Below, piece after piece: positions 52,459 through 60,789 of a stretch of 64,000 nucleotides of DNA. The position numbers and the translations under genes are program-made. Location of the stretch: NCBI GenBank assembly GCA_963741525.1, contig CAVUIW010000001.1, positions 62,001 through 126,000 of the forward strand, given 5' to 3'. This DNA is from JANNSX01 sp963741525 (GTDB lineage Bacteria > Pseudomonadota > Alphaproteobacteria > Rhizobiales > Hyphomicrobiaceae). Each line of letters begins with the position of its first letter. Positions within the stretch are counted from its first letter, which is position 1. The notes beneath the pieces are model-generated. The model saw nothing but the letters and a program-made list of their open reading frames with translations, did no database searches and had not been told where the DNA came from.

Positions 52459-53880
52459 CTACCACCCAAAGACCTTATCGATCCCCGCCAACTTCACCCC
52501 CGTGAACGCAGAAGCCTCGAACGACAACGCGCGCAGATCCTCCATCTCGAGATTGTGCACGGAGGATTTACCGCAGGCCTTTGCCAGCATGGTGATCTCC
52601 ATGGTCATGGCGGTGAGGTAGCGGGCGACGCGCTCGGCACCAGCGGGCACCGACATGCGCTTCTCGAGCTCGGGGTCTTGGGTCGCGACGCCGACCGGGC
52701 AGAGGCCAGTGTGGCAGTGGTGGCAGGCGCCGGGCTCGGTGCCGAGCTTCTGGTAGTCTTCGAGATACCGGGGCGCGTTGCAGCCCAAGGCCATCATCGC
52801 GCCCGTACCGATCATCACCGCGTCGGCACCGAGCGCCAGGCATTTCGCCACGTCGACGCCGGTGCGGATGCCGCCGGCGATGACGAGGCTGACCTTTTCC
52901 GACATGCCGGCTTCGTCCAGCAACTCACGCGCGGCGCGGATGGCCGACATGGTCGGGATGCCCGTGTGATTGAGCAACAGCTCGGGCGAGGCACCCGTGC
53001 CGCCCTCGGCGCCGTCGACGACAACGACATCGGCGCCGGCCTTGGCCGCGATCGCCACGTCGAAGCGCGGCCGCGTCGCGCCCATCTTCACGAAAATCGG
53101 CACTTGGTAGTTCGTCGCAATGCGAAGCTCCTCGATCTTCACCGACAGATCATCGGCGCCGAGGAAATCGGGATGCCGGGCGGTCGAGCGCTGATCGACG
53201 CCCTCGGGAAGCGTACGCATCTTGGAGACGCGCGGGGAAATCTTCATGCCGAGCAGCAGTCCGCCGGTGCCGGGTTTGGCGCCCTGGCCCATAATGATCT
53301 CGAGCGCATCGGAGCGCCGCAAATGATCGAGATCGAGACCGTAGCGCGCGGGCGAAATCTGATAGAGGAGCCGCTGCGAGGCCGCGCGCTCCTCTTCCAG
53401 CATCCCTCCTTCGCCCGTGCAGGTCATGGTGCCGACCTTGGAGGCGCCGTGGCCGATGGCGGTCTTGGCCGAAGCCGAGAGGGCGCCGAACGACATCGAG
53501 GCGATGTAAATCGGAATTTTCAACTCGAGCGGGCGTTCGACGAGGCCGCGCCCCGCCCCCAGAACCGTCGTCGTATCGCAACTCTCGCGATAGCCTTCGA
53601 GCGGCAGGCGCGTCATCGAGGCTGGAACGAAAGTCAGGTCGTCGAAGGTTGGGAGCCGCTTGTTGAAGGTGTTGAAGCCACGGATCTGGTAGCGGCCGAG
53701 CTGCGCCAGCGCATGCACCTCGGAAATGGCTTCCGGCGTCCAGCGTGTCGAGCCGCCTTCCGCGTATGACCCAGGCGCCCCGGCGCGGCGGCCGGGAATG
53801 GCGCCCTCGCCATAAGCGATCTCGGCTTCGGAGGGCATCGGGAAGGGATATTCGTAGGATTTCGTCAGATCATGAGCCAT
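52459..53880 (-). CDS. FMN-binding glutamate-synthase-like subunit (MgsC/GlxD type)
   Basis: 473 residues, corresponding to the FMN domain of glutamate synthase as a separate subunit: IPIYIASMSFGALSASAKTA, GHGASKVGTMTCTGEGGM, AKPGTGGLLLGMKISPRVSK, VVVVDGAEGGTGASPELLL, VIAGGIRTGVDVAKCLALGA. Iron-sulfur cysteines are in GACHHCHTGLCPVGVATQ. It overlaps the GXGXG gene by 16 bases. With the two upstream genes it forms the three-part enzyme that makes N-methylglutamate from methylamine-derived or related substrates (MgsABC), or the similar GlxBCD of rhizobia; which one is not decided. Confidence 0.88.
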   Translation of the reverse strand: MAHDLTKSYEYPFPMPSEAEIAYGEGAIPGRRAGAPGSYAEGGSTRWTPEAISEVHALAQLGRYQIRGFNTFNKRLPTFDDLTFVPASMTRLPLEGYRESCDTTTVLGAGRGLVERPLELKIPIYIASMSFGALSASAKTAIGHGASKVGTMTCTGEGGMLEEERAASQRLLYQISPARYGLDLDHLRRSDALEIIMGQGAKPGTGGLLLGMKISPRVSKMRTLPEGVDQRSTARHPDFLGADDLSVKIEELRIATNYQVPIFVKMGATRPRFDVAIAAKAGADVVVVDGAEGGTGASPELLLNHTGIPTMSAIRAARELLDEAGMSEKVSLVIAGGIRTGVDVAKCLALGADAVMIGTGAMMALGCNAPRYLEDYQKLGTEPGACHHCHTGLCPVGVATQDPELEKRMSVPAGAERVARYLTAMTMEITMLAKACGKSSVHNLEMEDLRALSFEASAFTGVKLAGIDKVFGW

Positions 53881-54557
53881 GCGTTGGCATCCCTCGACTG
53901 GAAGTACCAGAGACGTTCGGCGGAGATGAGCTTCTTCCAGTCGCGCCGGCTGTCGGCGAGGCCGCGCGTCGCCAGGATGCCCTCGACCTCGGCGACCTCC
54001 TCCGCCGCCGGCTCGACAATCTTGGCGTCAACGCCGAGGCTCTCGATCGGACCCGCGACCCAGACCTGGCCGCGCCAGAGCGCATCGGCGCAGGATTGTT
54101 TGGCGCCACCCAGCGCGATGATCTTGCCCGCATGCGCCATGAAGCCCGACTGATAGCCGAGCTTGCCCTCGACGATGATCGTGCCGCCCTTCATGGCAAC
54201 GCCACAGCGCGGCCCGCAATCGCCTTTGACATGGATCGTGCCGCCGAGCATGGCCGCACCCACCGACATGCCGGCATAGCCGCCGACGGTGATGTCGCCC
54301 TTGGCCTGCGCCTCACCGGTGCCCCAGCCGGCATTGCCGTCGATGGTGATGGTGGCGCCGGTGTTGAGGCCGCCACAATAGTAGCCGACACTACCCTCGA
54401 AGCGGATGTTCACGCCGGGCGGCAGGCCGACGCCCAGATTGTGCCGGGCGAGCGTGTTGCGGACGAGGATGGGCTGGCCTTTTGCGCAAGCCGCCTGGAT
54501 CTCGCGATGCACCTCGCGGATCGGCCGCTGCCCGACCTCGACGACGATCTCGCTCAC
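53865..54557 (-). CDS. GXGXG-domain glutamate-synthase-like subunit (MgsB/GlxC type)
   Basis: 230 residues. A right-handed beta-helix of GXGXG repeats: RFEGSVGYYCGGLNTGATIT, GNAGWGTGEAQAKGDITVGG, GGTIHVKGDCGPRCGVAMKG, GGTIIVEGKLGYQSGFMAHA. This is the structural alpha-helix-bridging domain of glutamate synthase as its own protein. It starts with GTG, overlapping the stop of the amidotransferase (GTGA). Confidence 0.88.
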   Translation of the reverse strand: MSEIVVEVGQRPIREVHREIQAACAKGQPILVRNTLARHNLGVGLPPGVNIRFEGSVGYYCGGLNTGATITIDGNAGWGTGEAQAKGDITVGGYAGMSVGAAMLGGTIHVKGDCGPRCGVAMKGGTIIVEGKLGYQSGFMAHAGKIIALGGAKQSCADALWRGQVWVAGPIESLGVDAKIVEPAAEEVAEVEGILATRGLADSRRDWKKLISAERLWYFQSRDANAWLMI

Positions 54558-55501
54558 GCCGCGATCCTCCGATTGCCGACGCCCCAGAGCGCGGTGATCG
54601 AGGGTCCGTCGTAGTTGATGACGGCGGCGTTCTCGTCTGGGCTGACGCGGCGCACAGCCTGCTCTTCAGTGGCGCCGATGAACTCGCCGTGCTGCTCGAT
54701 GGTGACGAGCGGCTTCATGGCGAAGCGATCCTTGGCGAAGCCGATGCCGTCAACATCGGCGATCATGAACGTGAAGACGCCGTCGATCGAGGTGATCGAC
54801 TTAGTCAGCGCCTGCTGCAAGGTCAGGCCTTGCTTCATTTGGTCGGAGACCCACACCGCGATCAGCTCGCTGTCGTTCTGCGTCAGGAAGCGGTAGCCCC
54901 GGCGCTCGAGCTTGGCGCGCCAGGTGTAGTAGTCGGTGATCTGGCCGTTATGGACGATGGCGACATCTGGGAAGGGCCGCGCCCAGAAGGGGTGGCTCGC
55001 ATTCGGCAGCACCGAGCTTTCGGTGGCGAGCCGCGCGTGGCCGAGGCCGTGTGTTCCCAACATGGCGCGGACATTGTGCTTGGCATCGACATCCCGCGCG
55101 CCGCCGATGTCTTTCACGATCTCGAGCGAGCGGCCGCAACTCTGCACCTCGATGCGCTTGGAGATGGTGTCGGCATCGAGGATCCAGCGGCCGAGATCCT
55201 TGGGCTCGGTGATGATCATGCGCACCGTGTAGTGCGCGGCTTCATCGGTGCGGACGGCCGGCTCCTCGAGGAAATCGGCACTGTGGGCCTTGAGGATGGC
55301 GCGGAACTCGTCGAGGTCCGAGCCGAGCTTCGCGCGGTCGAAGCCCATGAGGCGGAGGATGAAGCCGGTGTCGCGGGCCGGGCCGTAAACGGCGAAGCCC
55401 GTGCTATCGGCGCCACGGTGCGCCTGCGCGTCCATCAGCTCCACAAGGTCTTGACCGACCTTGCCAGGTGAATTCAGGATACGGCCGGCAATACCGCACA
55501 T
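54554..55501 (-). CDS. Class II glutamine amidotransferase subunit (MgsA/GlxB type)
   Basis: 315 residues. The catalytic N-terminal cysteine is residue 2 (MCGIAGRIL). Ntn amidotransferase motifs follow: AHRGADSTGFAVYG, GTHGLGHARLATESSV, IVHNGQITDYYTWRAKLE and LTQNDSELIAVWV. It supplies ammonia from glutamine to the other two subunits. First gene of the operon; the divergent GntR gene lies 152 bases away. Confidence 0.9.
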   Translation of the reverse strand: MCGIAGRILNSPGKVGQDLVELMDAQAHRGADSTGFAVYGPARDTGFILRLMGFDRAKLGSDLDEFRAILKAHSADFLEEPAVRTDEAAHYTVRMIITEPKDLGRWILDADTISKRIEVQSCGRSLEIVKDIGGARDVDAKHNVRAMLGTHGLGHARLATESSVLPNASHPFWARPFPDVAIVHNGQITDYYTWRAKLERRGYRFLTQNDSELIAVWVSDQMKQGLTLQQALTKSITSIDGVFTFMIADVDGIGFAKDRFAMKPLVTIEQHGEFIGATEEQAVRRVSPDENAAVINYDGPSITALWGVGNRRIAA

Positions 55502-55595
55502 GGGGTTTCTCCCTGGGCTGGCTCTGAATTTGACGCACTATCTAGTGGCGATCGAGTCTCGACCGCGAGGGATTAGTGCGCTGGACATATGGATA

Positions 55596-55612
55596 CTGAA
55601 TACAGTATTCAG
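55596..55612. promoter_or_regulatory. 17-bp palindromic operator candidate for the GntR regulator
   Basis: CTGAATACAGTATTCAG is a perfect palindrome around a central A, within ATACTGAATACAGTATTCAG, in the divergent promoter region between the amidotransferase gene and the GntR gene. Size and position fit a FadR-subfamily GntR operator. Confidence 0.6.
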
Positions 55613-55653
55613 AGAAGTGTTGCAACACGTCCAACCCGATCGAGGAAGCCCGG

Positions 55654-56322
55654 TTGTTCACCGAGATCAGCCGCAAACGAACGAGGCTCGCCGACGAGGT
55701 CTATGCGCAAGTGCTCGACGCCGTGCATCGTGGCGCTATCGCGCCCGACCAGCGCATCGTCCAGGAGCGGCTGGCGGAGGACCTCAACATCTCGCGCACG
55801 CCCGTGCGCGAGGCGCTGTTGCGGCTCGAGCAAGACGGCATCCTGGTTGCAGCCGGCACCGGCGGCTTCGTCATCCGCACGATCACCGAGGACGAGGTCA
55901 AGGAGATCTACGAGGCCCGTACCGCCGTCGAGGTCCAGGCGGCGCGGCTGCTGGCGTCGGCCCGCGACGGGACGCGCAACGCCGTTATCCGCGACACCAT
56001 AAAGAAGAGGGAGAAGCTCAAATCGGCGAGCACCCGCGATTACTTCGAGGCGAACCGCAGCATCCACCGCTGCATCGTCGAGCAGACGCGGAACCGCTAC
56101 CTCGTCGAAATGTTCGACACGATCTGGAACCGTGGCTTCTCGTTTCACCTGTTCGCGGCGATCGGCAGCCGCAACCTCGCCAAGTCGCTCGGCGACCACG
56201 TGAGCCTGATCGAGGCCATCGAGACGGGCGACATCGAGAGGACGGCCGTCGTCTTCCAGGATCACATCATCGACGGTCTCGATTTGCAGATCGCAGCGCT
56301 GAAGGCCGCGCGTGAGTCGTAG
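55654..56322 (+). CDS. GntR-family (FadR/FCD) transcriptional regulator
   Basis: 222 residues from a TTG start with GAGGAAG upstream. Winged HTH VQERLAEDLNISRTPVREAL, LRLEQDGILVAAGTGGFVIR, then an all-helical FCD effector domain (IYEARTAVEVQAARLLASAR, YFEANRSIHRCIVEQTRNRY). Divergent from the MgsABC/GlxBCD-like operon, which is its probable target. Confidence 0.9.
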   Translation: MFTEISRKRTRLADEVYAQVLDAVHRGAIAPDQRIVQERLAEDLNISRTPVREALLRLEQDGILVAAGTGGFVIRTITEDEVKEIYEARTAVEVQAARLLASARDGTRNAVIRDTIKKREKLKSASTRDYFEANRSIHRCIVEQTRNRYLVEMFDTIWNRGFSFHLFAAIGSRNLAKSLGDHVSLIEAIETGDIERTAVVFQDHIIDGLDLQIAALKAARES

Positions 56323-56354
56323 GGGCGGCCGCCGGCCGGTCCTACAATCCGCCC

Positions 56355-57215
56355 TCAGTTCGACAGCGCGACGCGCCCATCCGGCGTATCGATACTGACC
56401 TTGACCGAGGTGATCGTGGCGGCGCCGACCGGTGTTGGCAGCGTCACGTAATAGGGCACGAAGATCTTCGCCTCGGGAACCGGGATCAGCCAGATCTCGA
56501 TGCCGTCGGTGGAGGCCATGAATTTGGTCTCCTTGTTCATCTTGTGGCCCGAGATCGGCACGTACTTGACCTTGCATACGAAGGCGTCGGCGCCTTCGAG
56601 CTTCTCGTTACGCGCATGCGTGAAGATGAGGTCGAAGCGCTGCTTGCCGTCGAAGATCGGGATCTTTCGCTTGCAGGGATTTACGCCGGCGACCTTGCCG
56701 CCGACAGGCGCCGTGACCGCCATGACCGCGCTCAAGGGATCAAGCACGCCCTTCAGCTGCGCATCCGTCACCGGCACGCGTCCGGGTGAGAGCTGGATCG
56801 GCGGAACCGAGGTCACCTTCGTGACGGCGCTCTTGCGGAAGCGCATGTCGATGCGGCCCGATTTGCTCGAGCCCTCGAAGGAGAAGGCGTAGGCAGCCGG
56901 TTGCGGCTTGCCGCTCGTAACCTTGCCAAGGCTCTGCGTGAACCCCGACCAAGAGAAGGCACCCATCACGGCGCTGAGCTTGGTGTTGCCCCTGAGCGTG
57001 TATTCGCCGTTCGTCACGGAGGAAGAGAAGACGAAGTTGCCGAGCTCCATGCCGTTCCAGGCGATGCTGTAGACGGCATCGACCTTGGCCGGGAAGCCGT
57101 CCTTCTCGTCGGCCGCCACAGATCCAGCGGAACTCATGGAGAAGGCGAGAAGAAGCGCTGCGGCGGTTCTTGCCACAGGCGCACAAACGCGGGTCCAGCC
57201 CCTAAGACTCGACAT
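56355..57215 (-). CDS. DUF3108 family exported protein
   Basis: 286 residues from the ATG at 57215, chosen because it gives a usable signal peptide (VARTAAALLLAFSMSSAGSV, cleavage near AA-DEK). The mature beta-rich domain YSIAWNGMELGNFVFSSSVT, RIDMRFRKSAVTKVTSVPPI, YVPISGHKMNKETKFMASTD fits DUF3108, periplasmic proteins of unknown role. It converges on the GntR gene and is divergent from rplU. Confidence 0.83.
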   Translation of the reverse strand: MSSLRGWTRVCAPVARTAAALLLAFSMSSAGSVAADEKDGFPAKVDAVYSIAWNGMELGNFVFSSSVTNGEYTLRGNTKLSAVMGAFSWSGFTQSLGKVTSGKPQPAAYAFSFEGSSKSGRIDMRFRKSAVTKVTSVPPIQLSPGRVPVTDAQLKGVLDPLSAVMAVTAPVGGKVAGVNPCKRKIPIFDGKQRFDLIFTHARNEKLEGADAFVCKVKYVPISGHKMNKETKFMASTDGIEIWLIPVPEAKIFVPYYVTLPTPVGAATITSVKVSIDTPDGRVALSN

Positions 57216-57370
57216 GTCCCTCAAACCCCGAACACAACAGCCACTGACGCAACTAAGGTCGCTTTCCGACATTTCTGTGAAGCCTACTCTGATGGGAATT
57301 GGTAAACAAATCCATTACCGGCGTGCCACGCTGAATTTTCTTCCACTGTATTCGCGAGGCGATGTTCCGT

Positions 57371-57398
57371 TTGACTTTGGTTGGGCCGCGACTATAGT
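57371..57398 (+). promoter_or_regulatory. Promoter of rplU-rpmA
   Basis: TTGACT (57371-57376), 16-base spacer, TATAGT (57393-57398). A leader of about 125 bases follows before the rplU ATG, including the hairpin CCACGGC/GCCGTGG (57474-57491), which could serve ribosomal-protein feedback control. Confidence 0.6.
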
Positions 57399-57528
57399 CC
57401 GCGCCCGCAAGGCCGGAGTTTGCTTCGGCCGAATGCGCTATCCGAGGCTCCGGGCGACCAGCCCCTTAGCAAGTCCACGGCTCAGGCCGTGGCGCCAAAG
57501 GATGCGGGACAAGAAAAGGACGAACCGC

Positions 57529-58194
57529 ATGTACGCTGTCATCAAGACAGGCGGCAAGCAATATCGCGTTGCCCCCGACGACATCCTCGATATCGAAAAG
57601 CTCGACGCCAAGGTCGGCGAGATCATTCAGCTCTCCGAAGTGCTGATGCTCGGCGGCAATGGCTCAACCGAGATCGGCAAGCCGATGATCTCGGGCGCCT
57701 CCGTCGCCGCCGAGGTGATCGAGCAGGGCCGCTCGGCCAAGGTCATCATCTTCAAGAAGCGCCGTCGCAAGAATTCGCGCCGCAAGAACGGCCATCGCCA
57801 GCATCAAACGACGGTCCGGATCACCGAAATCCTGACCGGCGGCAGTGCGCCCGATAAGAGCAAGGCCAAGGGGCCGGTGCGCCCGGCTCGCAGCACGGGC
57901 GGTGGGACCAGCAGCAGCGGCGGCAAGGCCTTCGCTCTTCTTACCGCACCCGAAGGCAATGCCGACGATCTGACGCTCATTGGCGGCGTCGGCGAGAAGA
58001 TCGGCGAGAAGCTCAACGCCATGGGTATCTATCACTTCTGGCAGGTGGCCGCGATGTCAGCCGCCGATATCGAGAAGGTCGAGAGCGACCTGGGCTTCAA
58101 GGGCCGGGTCGAGCGCGAGGACTGGATCGAGCAGGCCAAGGAACTGATGGCCGGCAAGGCGCCGCGCGCCAAGGCAGACCGCGATCGCACTTAA
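57529..58194 (+). CDS. rplU: Ribosomal protein L21 with C-terminal helix-hairpin-helix-like extension
   Basis: 221 residues, about twice the E. coli length. Residues 1-103 are L21 (MYAVIKTGGKQYRVAPDDIL, KVIIFKKRRRKNSRRKNGHR, VRITEILTGG). A flexible linker rich in Gly/Ser/Lys follows, then about 75 residues with DDLTLIGGVGEKIGEKLNAM and IYHFWQVAAMSAADIEKVES, as in helix-hairpin-helix domains. Alphaproteobacterial L21 proteins often carry such extensions. Large ribosomal subunit. Followed by rpmA. Confidence 0.94.
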   Translation: MYAVIKTGGKQYRVAPDDILDIEKLDAKVGEIIQLSEVLMLGGNGSTEIGKPMISGASVAAEVIEQGRSAKVIIFKKRRRKNSRRKNGHRQHQTTVRITEILTGGSAPDKSKAKGPVRPARSTGGGTSSSGGKAFALLTAPEGNADDLTLIGGVGEKIGEKLNAMGIYHFWQVAAMSAADIEKVESDLGFKGRVEREDWIEQAKELMAGKAPRAKADRDRT

Positions 58195-58229
58195 GATTGG
58201 CTATGCTCGAAATTTGCGAGGACTGAACG

Positions 58230-58493
58230 ATGGCACATAAGAAAGCAGGCGGCTCGTCACGCAACGGCCGCGATACGGCGGGCCGGCGGCTCGGCGTCAA
58301 GAAGTTCGGCGGCGAGGATGTGATCTCCGGTAACATCATCGTCCGCCAGCGCGGCACGAAATGGCATCCCGGCAACGGCGTCGGCATGGGCACCGATCAC
58401 ACGATCTTCGCGCGCCGCGACGGCACGGTCGAATTCAAGACCTCAAGCCAGGGCCGGATCTACATTTCGGTGGTCGAAGGCGCGGCGAAGTAA
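58230..58493 (+). CDS. rpmA: Ribosomal protein L27
   Basis: 87 residues. Begins MAHKKAGGSSRNGRDTAGRR and contains VISGNIIVRQRGTKWHPGNG and MGTDHTIFARRDGTVEF, all canonical. It reaches the peptidyl transferase centre of the 50S subunit. The usual neighbour obgE is absent downstream. GAGGAC precedes the ATG. Confidence 0.97.
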   Translation: MAHKKAGGSSRNGRDTAGRRLGVKKFGGEDVISGNIIVRQRGTKWHPGNGVGMGTDHTIFARRDGTVEFKTSSQGRIYISVVEGAAK

Positions 58494-58520
58494 AATCTTC
58501 GCTCGATCGTCGAAAATCTT

Positions 58521-58570
58521 GGCTGCGGGGCCGGATGCCGTGCGCTATCGCGGCACCCGCCCCCGCAGCC
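58521..58570. terminator. Hairpin after rpmA
   Basis: GGCTGCGGGG (58521-58530) pairs with CCCCGCAGCC (58561-58570), with inner GCCG/CGGC pairing. It lies 28 bases after rpmA and before the convergent amidotransferase. The T-tract is weak. Confidence 0.5.
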
Positions 58571-58612
58571 TTGCCGTTTCCAAGACGCAATACTCACACG
58601 GAAACCGCGGCT

Positions 58613-59431
58613 CTACTCTGCGATGGTAGCTGCCTGCGTGGCAAGCTCTGGTTGCGAGCCGTGTGCTGTTTCCTCCCGCGCGTGGTGTGGAAGGCGCGCC
58701 GGCGCGGTGGAATGCAGCCACCGCCCGACGAACCGGTCGAGCCAGCTCATGACGCCCCCGCCATGCAGCATGTGGCCCGCGAGCTGCGCCTCGCGCGACT
58801 GCGCGCCCTTCAGTCCAAGACGCCAGGACGCGTCATAGGTCCAACGTGCAACAAGGGCGTAGGTGATCTCGGGGTGAAACTGCACGCCGAGCGCCGCCTT
58901 GCCGTAGGCCATCGCCTGGTTGGCGAAAGTCGGGCCTTGGGCAAGCGCCACGCCCCCTGAGGGAATCTCGAAACCCTCGCGGTGCCAGTGGTAGACCTTG
59001 TCAGGCCAGGGGCCATACAATCTGCCGGCGTCGGTCGGCGTCACGGGACAATAGCCGATCTCGACCCATTCCTCCGGATGACAGCCGACACACGCGCCCA
59101 GGTGCTTGGCGAGCATCTGCGCACCCAGACACACGCCGAGGAACGGCCGCTCCTCCTTCAACGCGACGCCGATCCAGTCGATTTCCGTCTTGATGTAATC
59201 GTCCGGATCGTTGGCGCTCATCGGCCCGCCGAAGATGACGGCACCTGCATGGTGCTTCAGGGTTGCCGGCAGCTTATCGCCGAAGCGCGGCTTGCGGACG
59301 TCGAGTACATGACCCCGTGCGCGCAGCACCTGCCCGATGCGTCCGGGCGACGAGTCGGTGCCGTGCAGGACGATGAGCACGGGAAGTGGCTCGGCGACCG
59401 CGTTCGACTTGCCTGCCATGCCCCCTGTCAT
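58613..59431 (-). CDS. Class I glutamine amidotransferase (GMP-synthase-like)
   Basis: 272 residues. VLIVLHGTDSSPGRIGQVLR, GAVIFGGPMSANDPDDYIKT, catalytic cysteine in PFLGVCLGAQMLAKHLGA, and histidine/glutamate in GVQFHPEITYALV. A stand-alone GATase1 domain of the type annotated GMP synthase-like, with a 60-residue tail. Amino-group acceptor unknown. Its ATG overlaps the stop codon of the SDR gene (ATGA). Confidence 0.85.
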   Translation of the reverse strand: MTGGMAGKSNAVAEPLPVLIVLHGTDSSPGRIGQVLRARGHVLDVRKPRFGDKLPATLKHHAGAVIFGGPMSANDPDDYIKTEIDWIGVALKEERPFLGVCLGAQMLAKHLGACVGCHPEEWVEIGYCPVTPTDAGRLYGPWPDKVYHWHREGFEIPSGGVALAQGPTFANQAMAYGKAALGVQFHPEITYALVARWTYDASWRLGLKGAQSREAQLAGHMLHGGGVMSWLDRFVGRWLHSTAPARLPHHAREETAHGSQPELATQAATIAE

Positions 59432-60219
59432 TCGTTGCCCCGCCTTCGCCGCAACAGCCAGCTCACGATCGGCACCAGGATGACATGAGGTGTCAACCGC
59501 ATGGCGAGCGCCAACACCCTGTCGATCAGCCGGGGATAAACGACCGTCATACCCAATCGATGCCCCCGATAGCCCGCGCGCGCGACTCGCTCGGGATCGA
59601 CTATACCGAGGACCTTCAGATAGTAGGAGTGATCGGACCGCATGGCGGCGTGAAAACCTGTCCGGACAGGCCCGGGAGCCACAACCGACACCTTGACGCC
59701 CCGGCCTCGGATTTCCCAAGCGAGCGCCTCGGTGAGCGAGATGACATAGGCCTTGCTCGCGTAGTAGGCCGCCTGATGGGGTCCCGGCGCATAGCCGCCC
59801 AGCGACGCTACGTTGATGATCCCCCCCTCTCCGCGCTCGAGCATTCCGGGAAGGATGGCATGGGTGAGCGTCGTCGGAGCACGCACGTTGAGGTCGACTA
59901 GCCGGGCCAGCTCGACAACATCTTGCGTCGAGAACTCGCCGGCAAGCCCGATGCCGGCATTGCTGACGAGAAGGCTTGCAACCGCGCCATTGGCCGCGAG
60001 CCAAGCCAGAACCCGAGCCGGTGCATCGGAAGTCGTCAAATCGAGTGCCATGCTGTCGACCCGACGCCTGGAAGCCGAGCTGATTTCGCGCGAGGCCTCG
60101 TCGAGTGGCACCTGTTGACGCGCGATCAGCAGGACATCGTGCCCGTTTCGCGCAAGCTCGTGGGCGAAAGCCTTACCGATACCGCTGCTGCCGCCCGTGA
60201 CAATGGCGACAGACCGCAA
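59428..60219 (-). CDS. Short-chain dehydrogenase, probably membrane-associated
   Basis: 263 residues. TGGSSGIG cofactor loop near 9-16, NAGIG near 90, YYASKAYVISL with the catalytic YxxxK, and a C-terminal hydrophobic helix (HVILVPIVSWLLRRRRGNE) that may anchor it to the membrane. Of the DltE-like SDR type. Translationally coupled to the amidotransferase behind it. Confidence 0.85.
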   Translation of the reverse strand: MRSVAIVTGGSSGIGKAFAHELARNGHDVLLIARQQVPLDEASREISSASRRRVDSMALDLTTSDAPARVLAWLAANGAVASLLVSNAGIGLAGEFSTQDVVELARLVDLNVRAPTTLTHAILPGMLERGEGGIINVASLGGYAPGPHQAAYYASKAYVISLTEALAWEIRGRGVKVSVVAPGPVRTGFHAAMRSDHSYYLKVLGIVDPERVARAGYRGHRLGMTVVYPRLIDRVLALAMRLTPHVILVPIVSWLLRRRRGNE

Positions 60220-60469
60220 CCTAGGCTGACCGGACGCTGGGGATCGCCGGCTGCCAGCGCCGGTGCCGCCAAGCTTCGAGCATTCGAGACATCAATCCCC
60301 TCACGACCGGTCATGATCTCGGTCCATGCCCGTATCGGCCCCCTGCATCAAACTGTTCCTTCTGCCGATAGGCACCACGCGAAAGACGACGATTATCTCT
60401 TGCATAGATCCTGTTTTGTTCTATTTTGTTCTTGTTCGTTCTTTCGATTCGCAAGCCCTGGAGCCCCCC

Positions 60470-60610
60470 ATGACCGTCATCGTCCAACGCCCCGGCGAAA
60501 TGCCCGAGACTTATGAGCGCTTTTCCCTCGCCGGCCAGGCCCGCGCCTGCCGGGACATGCTGATCCGCAGCGAGCCATTCTGGCAGGTTTGGCTCGACAG
60601 CCGGGTTTGA
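60470..60610 (+). CDS. Small protein, 46 aa, unknown
   Basis: MTVIVQRPGEMPETYERFSL begins a 46-residue product with a tryptophan-rich end. GGAG is 6-7 bases upstream of the ATG. The AT-rich stretch before it holds TTTTGTTC twice, 10 bases apart, and two further GTTC, so it may be regulated. No family recognised; it could be spurious. Confidence 0.35.
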   Translation: MTVIVQRPGEMPETYERFSLAGQARACRDMLIRSEPFWQVWLDSRV

Positions 60611-60789
60611 CAGACAGCACACCCACCGCGCTTGTGGCAATGGTGGGTGGCGGTCCGGCTGTTAACGGATTGGTAGCCGTCAACGTAAAATTTGAGAGAG
60701 TTTCTTCCCTCCCACTTAGGTCTGGGTTCAGCCCCGTCTGCTAGCCTGATGGCAAGATCGGCCACCAGGAACAGGCCGACGGAGCAAAC

